Below, piece after piece: positions 51,012 through 62,129 of a stretch of 64,000 nucleotides of DNA. The stretch comes from Hetaerina americana. Taxonomy: Eukaryota > Arthropoda > Insecta > Odonata > Calopterygidae. The notes under the pieces are model-generated. The model had not been told where the DNA came from and ran no database searches. It saw nothing but the letters and a program-made list of their open reading frames with translations. The position numbers and the translations under genes were made by a program. Numbering within the stretch: position 1 is the first letter of the stretch; the number at the start of each line of letters is the position of its first letter. Where the stretch lies: contig JAKTNV010000637.1 of the NCBI GenBank assembly GCA_022747635.1, positions 26,207 to 90,206 on the forward strand, in the 5' to 3' direction.

Positions 51012-51814
51012 CTTCAGCGAAAGTGTTAATGTTACTAAAAGAGCCCAAATTTCTAAAAATATTGCGAAAAACAACAATCTTCTGTTTTTGAGTGAATGTT
51101 TGAGGTGTTTAGAAGGCATTTATTTCATTTTTAGAAAATTTAATTTTTCACATTTTTCCATGAAAAGTGCCAATACCCGCCCTTTGGGTTCTAGGTGAAA
51201 ATCTCACTCGACACAAATCAAACAAAAATGTATCCAAGGTGTGTATTGTTGTTCATTTTCATCAAATAAACAAAATAAAACCCAGAATAAATCCTGAAAG
51301 ACAATAAATGATCATAAAAGATGCTTAAGCCCAGGTGTTAATGTTACTATAAGAGCCCAAATTTCTAAAAATATTGCGAAAAACAACAATCTTCTGATTT
51401 AGAGTGAATGTTTGAGGTGTTTAGAAGGCATTTATTTCATTTTTAGAAAATTTAATTTTTCACATTTTTCCATGAAAAGTGCCAATACCCCCCCCTTTGG
51501 GTTCTAGGTGAAAATCTCGCTCGACACAAATCAAACAAAAATGTATCCAAGGTGTGTATAGTTGTTCGTTTTCATCAAATAAACAAAATAAAACCCAGAA
51601 TAAATCCTGAAAGACAATAAATGATCATAAAAGATGCTTAAGCCCAGGTGTTAATGTTACTATAAGAGCCCAAATTTCTAAAAATATTGCGAAAAACAAC
51701 AATCTTCTGTTTTTGAGTGAATGTTTGTGGTGTTTAGAAGGCATTTATTTCATTTTTAGAAAATTTAATTTTTCACATTTTTCCATGAAAAGTGCCAATA
51801 CCCCCCCTTTGGGT
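51012..51814 (-). repeat. Spacer of large palindrome, G copy 1
   Basis: About 800 bp of inverted monomers between the arms that have no forward mirror immediately next to them. Read in monomer sense they carry TTTCGC, GGGCGGG, GGATTTATTCTGGG, GGGCTTAAGCATC, CTCTTATAGTAAC and CTAAATCAGAAG, of which the last three are private to this spacer. Confidence 0.88.
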
Positions 51815-53223
51815 CATCTTTTATGCTCCTTTCATGTCTTTCAGGATTCATTCTGGGTTTTATTTTGTTTATTTGATGAAAATGAACAACAATACACACC
51901 TTGGATTCATTTTTGTTTGATTTGTTTCGAGTGAGATTTTCACTTAGAACCCAAAGGGGGGGGTATTGGCACTTTTCATGGAAAAATGTTAAAAATAAAA
52001 TTTTCTAAAAATGAATGAAATGACTTCTAAACACCTCAAAAATTCACTCTAAAACAGAAGATTGTTGTTTTTCGCAATATTTTTAGAAATTTGGGCTCTT
52101 TTAGTAACATTAACACCTGGGCTGAAGCGTCTGTTATGATCTTTAATTGTCTTTCAGGATTCATTCTGGGTTTTATTTTGTTTATTTGATGAAAATGAAC
52201 AACAATACACACCATGGAAACATTTTTGTTTGATTTGTGTCAAGTGAGATTTTCACCTAAAACCCAAAGGGGGGGGTATTGGCACTTTTCATGGAAAAAT
52301 GTGAAAAATTAAATTTTCTAAAAATGAAATAAATGCCTTCTAAACACCTCAAACATTCACTTTAAAACAGAAGATTGTTGTTTTTCGCAAAATTTTTAGA
52401 AATTTTGGCTCTTTTAGTAACATTAACACTTGGGCTGAAGCATCTTTTATGATCTTTTATTGTCTTTCAGGATTCATTCTGGGTTTTATTTTGTTTATTT
52501 GATGAAAATGAACAACAATACACACCTTGGATACATTTTTGTTTGATTTGTGTCAAGTGAGATTTTCACCTAGAACCCAAAGGGGGGGGTATTGGCACTT
52601 TTCATGGAAAAATGTGAAAAATTAAATTTTCTAAAAATGAAATAAATGCCTTCTAAACACCTCAAACATTCACTCTAAAACAGAAGATTGTTGTTTTTCG
52701 CAATTTTTTTATGAAATTTGGGCTCTTTTAGTAACATTAACACCTGGGCTGAAGCATCTTTTATGATCATTTATTGTCTTTCAGGATACATTCTGGGTTT
52801 TATTTTGTTTATTTGATGAAAATGAACAACAATACACACCATGGAAACATTTTTGTTTGATTGGTGTCGAGTGAGATTTTCACCTAGAACCCAAAGGGGG
52901 GGGTATTGGCACTTTTCATGGAAAAATGTGAAAAATTAAATTTTCTAAAAATAATATAAATAAATGGCTTCTAAACACCACAAACATTCACTCTAAAACA
53001 GCAGATTGTTGTTTTTCGCAATATTTTTAGAAATTTGGGCTCTTTTAGTAACATTAACACCAGGGCTGAAGCATCTTTTATGATCATTTATTGTCTTTTA
53101 GGATACATTCTGGGTTTTATTTTGTTTATTTGATGAAAATGAACAACAATACACACCTTGGATACATTTTTTTTTATTTGTGTCGAGTGAGATTTTCACC
53201 TAGAACCCAAAGGGGGGGGTATT
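51815..53223 (+). repeat. Right arm of large palindrome, G copy 1
   Basis: Forward satellite matching the reverse complement of 49602-51011 unit for unit (for example AAGCGTCTGTTATGATC near 52125, CAAAATTTTTAG near 52388, TTTTTTTATGAAATTTGG near 52704, AAAATAATATAAATAAATGG near 52947, ACAGCAGATTG near 52998). Right after it the array returns to a GATATG-type B unit (53488-53493), the same phase at which the left junction cut the array. Confidence 0.93.
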
Positions 53224-56091
53224 GGCACTTTTCATGGAAAAATGTGAAAAATTAAATTTTCTAAAAATGAAATAAATGCCTTCTAAACACCTCAAACATT
53301 CACTCTAAAACAGAAGATTGTTGTTTTTCGCAATATTTTTAGAAATTTTGGCTCTTTTAGTAACATTAACACCTGGGCTGAAGCATCTTTTATGATCATT
53401 TATTGTCTTTCAGGATACATTCTGTGTTTTATTTTGTTTATTTGATGAAAATGAACAACAATACACACCTTGGATACATTTTTGTTTGATATGTGTCGAG
53501 TGAGATTTTCACCTAGAACCCAAAGGGGGGGGTATTGGCACTTTTCATGGAAAAATGTGAAAAATAAATTTTCTAAAAATGAAATAAATGCCTTCTAAAC
53601 AGCTCAAACATTCACTCTAAAACAGAAGATTGTTGTTTTTCGCAATATTTTTAGAAATTTGGGCTCTTTTAGTAACATTAACTCCTGGGCTGAAGCATCT
53701 TTTATGATCATTTATTGTCTTTCTGGATACATTCTGGGTTTTATTTTGTTTATTTGATGAAAATGAACAACAATACACACCTTGAATACATTTTTGTTTG
53801 ATTTATGTTGAGTGAGATATTCACCTAGAACCACAAGGGGGGGGTATTGGCACTTTTCATGGAAAAATGTAAAAAAATAAATTTTCTAAAAATGAAATAA
53901 ATGCCTTCTAAACACCTCAAACATTCACTCTAAAACAGAAGATTGTTGTTTTTCGCAATATTTTTAGAAATTTTGGCTCTTTTAGTAACATTAACACTTT
54001 CGCTGAAGCATCTTTTATGCTCCTTTCATGTCTTTCAGGATTCATTCTGGGTTTTATTTTGTTTATTTGATGAAAATGAACAACAATACACACCTTGGAT
54101 ACATTTTTGTTTGATTTGTTTCGAGTGAGATTTTCACTTAGAACCCAAAGGGGGGGGTATTGGCACTTTTCATGGAAAAATGTGAAAAATAAAATTTTCT
54201 AAAAATGAATGAAATGACTTCTAAACACCTCAAACATTCACTCTAAAACAGAAGATTGTTGTTTTTCGCAATATTTTTAGAAATTTTGGCTCTTTTAGTA
54301 ACATTAACACTTGGGCTGAAGCATCTTTTATGATCTTTTATTGTCTTTCAGGATTCATTCTGGGTTTTATTTTGTTTATATGATGAAAATGAACAACAAT
54401 ACACACCTTGGATACATTTTTGTTTGATTTGTGTCGAGTGAGATTTTCACCTAGAACCCAAAGGGGGGGGTATTGACACTTTTCATGGAAAAATGTAAAA
54501 AATTAAATTTTCTAAAAATGAAATAAATGCCTTCTAAACACCTCAAACATTCACCCTAAAACAGAAGATTGTTGTTTTTCGCAATATTTTTAGAAATTTG
54601 GGCTCTTTTATTAAAATTAACACTTGCGCTGAAGCATCTTTTATGCTCATTTCATGTCTTTCGGGATTATTTCTGGGTTTTATTTTGTTTATTTGATGAA
54701 AATGAACAACAATACACACCATGGAAACATTTTTGTTTGATTTGTGTCGAGTGAGATTTTCACCTAGAACCCAAAGGGAGGTATTGGCACTTTTCAAGGA
54801 AAAATGCGAAAAAATTAAATTTTCTAAAAATGAAATAAATGCCTTCTAAACACCTCAAACATTCACTCTAAAAAAGAAGATTGTTGTTTTTCGCACTATT
54901 TTTAGAAATTTGGGCTCTTTTAGTAACATTTACACTTTCGCTGAAGCAACTTTTATGCTCGTTTCTTGTCTTTCAAGATTAATTCTGGGTTTTATTTTGT
55001 TAATTTGATGAAAATGAACAACAATACACACCATGGAAACATTTTTGATTGTTTTGTGTCGAGTGAGATTTTCACCAAGAACCCAAAGGGGGGGGTATTG
55101 GCACTTTTCATGGAAAAATGTGAAAAATTAAATTTTCTAAAAATGAAATAAATGCCTTCTAAACACCTCAAACATTCACTCTAAAACAGAAGATGGTTGT
55201 TTTTCGCAATATTTTTAGAAATTTTGGGCTCTTAATAACATTAACACTTTCGCTGAAGCAACTTTTATGCTCATTTCTTGTCTTTCAGGATTAATTCTGG
55301 GTTTTATTTTGTTTATTTGATGAAAATGAACAACAATACACACCATGGAAACATTTTTGTTTGATTGGTGTCGAGTGAGATTTTCACCTAGAACCCAAAG
55401 GGGGGGGTATTGGCACTTTTTATGGAAAAATGTGAAAAATTAAATTTTCTAAAAATGAAATAAATGGCTTCTAAACACCACAAACATTCACTCTAAAACA
55501 GAAGATAGTTGTTTTTCGCAATATTTTTAGAAATTTGGGCTCTTTTAGTAACATTAACACCAGGGCTGAAGCATCTTTTATGATCATTTATTGTCTTTCA
55601 GGATACATTCTGGGTTTTATTTTGTTTATTTGATGAAAATGAACAACAATACACACCTTGGATACATATTTTTTTATTTGTGTCGAGTGAGATATTCACC
55701 TAGAACCCAAAGGGGGGGGTATTGGCACTTTTCATGGAAAAATGTGAAAAAATAAAATTTTCTAAAAATGAAATAAATGCCTTCTAAACACCTCAAACAT
55801 TCACTCTAAAACCGTAGATTGTTGTTTTTCGCATATATTTTTTGAAATTTGGGCTCTTTTAGTAACATTAACACCTTCTCTGAAGCAACTTTTATGCTCA
55901 TTTCTTGTCCTTCAAGATTAATTCTGGGTTTTATTTTGTTTATTTGATGAAAATGAACAACAATACACACCATGGAAACATTTTTGTTTGATTTGTGTCG
56001 AGTGAGATTTTCACCTAGAACCCAAAGGGGGGGGTATTGGCACTTTTCATGGAAAAATGTAAAAATTAAATTTTCTAAAAATGAAATAAAT

Positions 56092-56404
56092 GCCTTCTAA
56101 ACACCTCAAACATTCACTCTAAAACAGAAGATTGTTGTTTTTCGCAATATTTTTAGAAATTTGGGCTCTTTTAGTAAAATTAACACTTGCGCTGAAGCAT
56201 CTTTTATGCTCATTTCATGTCTTTCAGGATTATTTCTGGGTTTTATTTTGTTTATTTGATGAAAATGAACAACAATACACACCATGGAAACATTTTTGTT
56301 TGATTTGTGTCGAGTGAGATTTTCACCTAGAACCCAAAGGGGGGGGTATTGGCACTTTTCATGGAAAAATGTGAAAAATTAAATTTTCTAAAAATGAAAT
56401 AAAT
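56092..56404 (+). repeat. Typical monomer of the satellite, used as reference
   Basis: This 313-bp unit shows the standard anatomy. The anchor starts at 56092. A first conserved block has a CpG at 56143. A variable segment follows, with a second CpG at 56190 (TTGCGC class). CTTTCAG lies at 56221-56227. A nearly invariant core follows at 56236-56281, then CCATGG at 56282-56287 and a third CpG in GTCGAG at 56311. GTGAGA is at 56314-56319, an 8-G tract at 56339-56346, and a dyad AAAATT-A-AATTTT at 56375-56387 in the A/T-rich tail. The variable segment and the CCATGG position distinguish monomer types. G/C is 98 of 313 by hand count. I looked for a CENP-B box (TTCG....A..CGGG) and saw none. Confidence 0.95.
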
Positions 56405-56971
56405 GCCTTCTAAACACCTCAAACATTCACTCTAAAACAGAAGATTGTTGTTTTTCGCAATATTTTTAGAAGTTTGGGCTCTTTTAGTAACATTAACACT
56501 TTCGCTGAAGCAACTTTTATGCTCGTTTCTTGTCTTTCAAGATTAATTCTGGGTTTTATTTTGTTAATTTGATGAAAATGAACAACAATACGCACCATGG
56601 AAACATTTTTGTTTGATTTGTGTCGAGTGAGATTTTCACCTAGAACCCAAAGGGGGGGGTATTGGCACTTTTCATGGAAAAATGTGAAAAATTAAATTTT
56701 CTAAAAATGAAATAAATGCCTTCTAAACACCTCAAACATTCACTCTAAAACAGAAGATTGTTTTTCGCAATATTTTTAGAAATTTGGGCTCTTTTAGTAA
56801 CATTTACACTTTCGCTGAAGCAACTTTTATGCTCATTTCTTGTCTTTCAGGATTAATTCTGGGTTTTATTTTGTTTATTTGATGAAAATGAACAAAACTA
56901 CACACCATGGAAACATTTTTGTTTGATTTGCGTCAAGTGAGATTTTCACCTAGAACCCAAAGGGGGGGGGG
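56092..56971 (+). repeat. Module C, copy 4
   Basis: Counterpart of the module at 47185 within the second G copy, with intact TTTTGTTTATTTG in the first unit, GAAGATTGTTTTTCGC in the third, and a 10-G tract (56962-56971) where copy 3 has 11. Confidence 0.82.
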
Positions 56972-57268
56972 TATTGGCACTTTTCATGGAAAAATATGAA
57001 AAATTAAATTTTCTAAAAATGAAATAAATGCCTTCTAAACACCTCAAACATTCACTCTAAAACAGAAGACTGTTGTTTTTCGCAATATTTTTAGAAATTT
57101 GGGCTCTTTTAGTAACATTAACACCTGGGCTGTAGCATCTTTTATGATCATTTATTGTCTTTCAGGATACATTCTGGGTTTTATTTTGTTTATTTGATGA
57201 AAATGAACAACAATACACACCATTGAAACATTATTGTTTGATTTGTGTCAAGTTAGATTTTCACCTAG

Positions 57269-57306
57269 AACCCAAAGGGGGCATTGGTACCCAAAGGTAT
57301 TGGCAC
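57269..57306 (+). repeat. Monomer with insertion beside the G-tract, site 5
   Basis: Counterpart of site 4 in G copy 2. Insertion and linked variants are identical. Confidence 0.9.
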
Positions 57307-58505
57307 TTTTCATGGAAAAATGTGAAAAATTAAATTTTCTAAAAATGAAATAAATGCCTTCTAAACACCTCAAACATTCACTCTAAAACAGAAGATTGTT
57401 GTTTTGCGCAATATTTTTAGAAATTTTGGCTCTTTTAGTAACATTAACATCTGGGCTGAAGCATCTTTTATGATCATTTATTGTCTTTCAGGATACATTC
57501 TGTGTTTTATTTTGTTTATTTGATGAAAATGAACAACAATACACACCTTGGATACATTTTTGTTTGATTTGTGTCGAGTGAGATTTTCACCTAGAACCCA
57601 AAGGGGGGGTATTGGCACTTTTCATGGAAAAATGTGAAAAATTAAATTTTCTAAAAATGAAATAAATGCCTTCTAAACACCTCAAACATTCACTCTAAAA
57701 CAAAAGATTGTTGTTTTTCGCAATATTTTTAGAAATTTGGGCTCTTTTAGTAACATTAACACCTGGGCTGAAGCATCTTTTATGATCATTTATTGTCTTT
57801 CAGGATACATTCTGGGTTTTATTTTGTTTATTTGATGAAAATGAACAACAATACACACCTTGAATACATTTTGTTTGATTTGTGTCGAGTTAGATTTTCA
57901 CCTAGAACCCAAAGGGGGGGTATTGGCACTTTTCATGGAAAAATGTGAAAAATTAAATTTTCTAAAAATGAAATAAATGCCTTCTAAACACCTCAAACAT
58001 TTACTCTAAAACAGAAGATTGTTGTTTTTCGCAATATTTTTAGAAATTTGGGCTCTTTTAGTAACATTAACACTTGCGCTGAAGCAACTTTAATGCTCAT
58101 TTCTTGTCTTTCAGTATTATTCTGGGTTTTATTTTGTTTATTTGATGAAAATGAACAACAATACACACCATGGAAACATTTTTGTTTGATTTGTGTCAAG
58201 TTAGATTTTCACCTAGAACCCAAAGGGGGGGTATTGGCACTTTTCATGGAAAAATGTGAAAAATTAAATTTTCTAAAAATGAAATAAATGCCTTCTAAAC
58301 ACCTCAAACATTTACTCTAAAACAGAAGATGGTTGTTTTTCGCAATATTTTTAGAAATTTTGGCTCTTTTAGTAACATTAACACCTGGGCTGAAGCATCT
58401 TTTATGATCATTTATTGTCTTTCAGGATACATTCTGTGTTTTATTTTGTTTATTTGATGAAAATGAACAACAATACACACCTTTGATACATTTTTGTTTG
58501 ATATG

Positions 58506-59917
58506 AATACCCCCCCCCCTCTGGGTTCTAGGTGAAAATCTCACTCGACACAAATAAAAAAAAATGTATCCAAGGTGTGTATTGTTGTTCATTTTCATCA
58601 AATAAACAAAATTAAACCCAGAATGTATCCTGAAAGACAATAAATGATCATAAAAGATGCTTCAGCCCTGGTGTTAATGTTACTAAAAGAGCCCAAATTT
58701 CTAAAAATATTGCGAAAAACAACAATCTGCTGTTTTAGAGTGAATGTTTGTGGTGTTTAGAAGCCATTTATTTATATTATTTTTAGAAAATTTAATTTTT
58801 CACATTTTTCCATGAAAAGTGCCAATACCCCCCCCTTTGGGTTCTAGGTGAAAATCTCACTCGACACCAATCAAACAAAAATGTTTCCATGGTGTGTATT
58901 GTTGTTCATTTTCATCAAATAAACAAAATAAAACCCAGAATGTATCCTGAAAGACAATAAATGATCATAAAAGATGCTTCAGCCCAGGTGTTAATGTTAC
59001 TAAAAGAGCCCAAATTTCATAAAAAAATTGCGAAAAACAACAATCTTCTGTTTTAGAGTGAATGTTTGAGGTGTTTAGAAGGCATTTATTTCATTTTTAG
59101 AAAATTTAATTTTACACATTTTTCCATGAAAAGTGCCAATACCCCCCCCTTTGGGTTCTAGGTGAAAATCTCACTTGACACAAATCAAACAAAAATGTAT
59201 CCAAGGTGTGTATTGTTGTTCATTTTCATCAAATAAACAAAATAAAACCCAGAATGAATCCTGAAAGACAATAAAAGATCATAAAAGATGCTTCAGCCCA
59301 AGTGTTAATGTTACTAAAAGAGCCAAAATTTCTAAAAATTTTGCGAAAAACAACAATCTTCTGTTTTAAAGTGAATGTTTGAGGTGTTTAGAAGGCATTT
59401 ATTTCATTTTTAGAAAATTTATTTTTTCACATTTTTCCATGAAAAGTGCCAATACCCCCCCCTTTGGGTTTTAAGGTGAAAATCTCACTTGACACAAATC
59501 AAACAAAAATGTTTCCATGGTGTGTATTGTTGTTCATTTTCATCAAATAAACAAAATAAAACCCAGAATGAATCCTGAAAGACAATTAAAGATCATAACA
59601 GACGCTTCAGCCCAGGTGTTAATGTTACTAAAAGAGCCCAAATTTCTAAAATTATTGCGAAAAACAACAATCTTCTGTTTTAGAGTGAATTTTTGAGGTG
59701 TTTAGAAGTCATTTCATTCATTTTTAGAAAATTTTATTTTTAACATTTTTCCATGAAAAGTGCCAATACCCCCCCCTTTGGGTTCTAAGTGAAAATCTCA
59801 CTCGAAACAAATCAAACAAAAATGAATCCAAGGTGTGTATTGTTGTTCATTTTCATCAAATAAACAAAATAAAACCCAGAATGAATCCTGAAAGACATGA
59901 AAGGAGCATAAAAGATG
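58506..59917 (-). repeat. Left arm of large palindrome, G copy 2
   Basis: Reverse complement of 60721-62129, with the same rare units as in copy 1 (ATAATATAAATAAATGG, CAGCAGATTG, GCGTCTGTTATGATC). It has the regular GCGAAAAACAACAATC near 59343, where copy 1 reads GCGAAAAAAAACAATC. Confidence 0.92.
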
Positions 59918-60720
59918 CTTCAGCGAAAGTGTTAATGTTACTAAAAGAGCCCAAATTTCTAAAAATATTGCGAAAAACAACAATCTTCTGTTTTTGAGTG
60001 AATGTTTGAGGTGTTTAGAAGGCATTTATTTCATTTTTAGAAAATTTAATTTTTCACATTTTTCCATGAAAAGTGCCAATACCCGCCCTTTGGGTTCTAG
60101 GTGAAAATCTCACTCGACACAAATCAAACAAAAATGTATCCAAGGTGTGTATTGTTGTTCATTTTCATCAAATAAACAAAATAAAACCCAGAATAAATCC
60201 TGAAAGACAATAAATGATCATAAAAGATGCTTAAGCCCAGGTGTTAATGTTACTATAAGAGCCCAAATTTCTAAAAATATTGCGAAAAACAACAATCTTC
60301 TGATTTAGAGTGAATGTTTGAGGTGTTTAGAAGGCATTTATTTCATTTTTAGAAAATTTAATTTTTCACATTTTTCCATGAAAAGTGCCAATACCCCCCC
60401 CTTTGGGTTCTAGGTGAAAATCTCGCTCGACACAAATCAAACAAAAATGTATCCAAGGTGTGTATAGTTGTTCGTTTTCATCAAATAAACAAAATAAAAC
60501 CCAGAATAAATCCTGAAAGACAATAAATGATCATAAAAGATGCTTAAGCCCAGGTGTTAATGTTACTATAAGAGCCCAAATTTCTAAAAATATTGCGAAA
60601 AACAACAATCTTCTGTTTTTGAGTGAATGTTTGTGGTGTTTAGAAGGCATTTATTTCATTTTTAGAAAATTTAATTTTTCACATTTTTCCATGAAAAGTG
60701 CCAATACCCCCCCTTTGGGT
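59918..60720 (-). repeat. Spacer of large palindrome, G copy 2
   Basis: About 800 bp of inverted monomers equivalent to 51012-51814, with the same private variants (GATGCTTAAGCCC and TTACTATAAGAG as written on the + strand). Confidence 0.88.
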
Positions 60721-62129
60721 CATCTTTTATGCTCCTTTCATGTCTTTCAGGATTCATTCTGGGTTTTATTTTGTTTATTTGATGAAAATGAACAACAATA
60801 CTCACCTTGGATTCATTTTTGTTTGATTTGTTTCGAGTGAGATTTTCACTTAGAACCCAAAGGGGGGGGTATTGGCACTTTTCATGGAAAAATGTTAAAA
60901 ATAAAATTTTCTAAAAATGAATGAAATGACTTCTAAACACCTCAAAAATTCACTCTAAAACAGAAGATTGTTGTTTTTCGCAATATTTTTAGAAATTTGG
61001 GCTCTTTTAGTAACATTAACACCTGGGCTGAAGCGTCTGTTATGATCTTTAATTGTCTTTCAGGATTCATTCTGGGTTTTATTTTGTTTATTTGATGAAA
61101 ATGAACAACAATACACACCATGGAAACATTTTTGTTTGATTTGTGTCAAGTGAGATTTTCACCTAAAACCCAAAGGGGGGGGTATTGGCACTTTTCATGG
61201 AAAAATGTGAAAAATTAAATTTTCTAAAAATGAAATAAATGCCTTCTAAACACCTCAAACATTCACTTTAAAACAGAAGATTGTTGTTTTTCGCAAAATT
61301 TTAGAAATTTTGGCTCTTTTAGTAACATTAACACTTGGGCTGAAGCATCTTTTATGATCTTTTATTGTCTTTCAGGATTCATTCTGGGTTTTATTTTGTT
61401 TATTTGATGAAAATGAACAACAATACACACCTTGGATACATTTTTGTTTGATTTGTGTCAAGTGAGATTTTCACCTAGAACCCAAAGGGGGGGGTATTGG
61501 CACTTTTCATGGAAAAATGTGAAAAATTAAATTTTCTAAAAATGAAATAAATGCCTTCTAAACACCTCAAACATTCACTCTAAAACAGAAGATTGTTGTT
61601 TTTCGCAATTTTTTTATGAAATTTGGGCTCTTTTAGTAACATTAACACCTGGGCTGAAGCATCTTTTATGATCATTTATTGTCTTTCAGGATACATTCTG
61701 GGTTTTATTTTGTTTATTTGATGAAAATGAACAACAATACACACCATGGAAACATTTTTGTTTGATTGGTGTCGAGTGAGATTTTCACCTAGAACCCAAA
61801 GGGGGGGGTATTGGCACTTTTCATGGAAAAATGTGAAAAATTAAATTTTCTAAAAATAATATAAATAAATGGCTTCTAAACACCACAAACATTCACTCTA
61901 AAACAGCAGATTGTTGTTTTTCGCAATATTTTTAGAAATTTGGGCTCTTTTAGTAACATTAACACCAGGGCTGAAGCATCTTTTATGATCATTTATTGTC
62001 TTTCAGGATACATTCTGGGTTTTATTTTGTTTATTTGATGAAAATGAACAACAATACACACCTTGGATACATTTTTTTTTATTTGTGTCGAGTGAGATTT
62101 TCACCTAGAACCCAAAGGGGGGGGGTATT
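60721..62129 (+). repeat. Right arm of large palindrome, G copy 2
   Basis: Forward mirror of 58506-59917 and duplicate of 51815-53223. Private differences include ATACTCACCTTGG near 60798 and CGCAAAATTTTAG near 61294 (one T shorter). The single CTTTTAGG near 53096 of copy 1 is CTTTCAGG here. Confidence 0.92.

Larger units (their letters stand above)
49602..51814 (-). repeat. Inverted satellite segment in G copy 1 (about 7.1 monomers)
   Basis: At 49601/49602 the forward unit stops after TTTGATATG and the sequence continues AATACCCCCCCC, the reverse complement of the G-tract end. All landmarks then read backwards (ACCCAGAATG, CATTTTCATCAAATAAAC, CGAAAAACAACAATC) until CCCTTTGGGT at 51814, after which CATCTTTTATGCTCC resumes the forward strand. 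The two cuts fall at different monomer phases, so the insertion shifts register. No obvious microhomology longer than a base or two is seen at either join. Confidence 0.95.
46170..55078. repeat. Long composite higher-order repeat G, copy 1 (about 8.9 kb)
   Basis: Repeated as a whole at an offset of 8,903-8,908 bp. Order of parts: a unit with the deletion GGGCTCTTAATAAC (46319); GAAGATAGTTG (46591); ACCGTAGATTG with CGCATATATTTTTTG (46904-46937); module C (47185); a GCGTCAAG unit with 11 G; the insertion monomer (48363); B-like units (TTTTTGCGCAAT near 48494 to GATATG at 49601); an inverted segment (49602-51814); its forward mirror (51815-53223); B-like units again (AAACAGCTC near 53600, AACTCCTGGG near 53681); then D-like units (GGGAGGTATTGG near 54776, CAAGGAAAAATGCG). 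The length is not a whole number of monomers because of the inversion. Confidence 0.9.
58506..60720 (-). repeat. Inverted satellite segment in G copy 2
   Basis: Same structure as 49602-51814: forward DNA stops at GATATG (58505), continues AATACCCCCCCC, and returns at CCCTTTGGGT/CATCTTTTATG (60720/60721). The junction bases are identical to copy 1 apart from one extra C in the tract. It keeps CATCAAATAAAC, where copy 1 has lost an A, and has AAATTAAACCC near 58609. Confidence 0.95.

Noticed and set aside
49602..51814. Inversion as an assembly error
   Set aside because: Not excluded, but both junctions are sharp, fall at different monomer phases and recur with independent small differences in the second copy, which favours a real structure. 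Raw reads would decide.
51713..51934. Frame of 73 codons crossing the inversion junction (and its copy at 60619)
   Set aside because: A chance fusion of antisense and sense repeat; it has no start signal and no similarity beyond the repeat.
49602..53223. Transposon with long terminal inverted repeats
   Set aside because: Arms and spacer consist wholly of satellite monomers in phase with the family; there is no transposase, no foreign sequence and no short target duplication.
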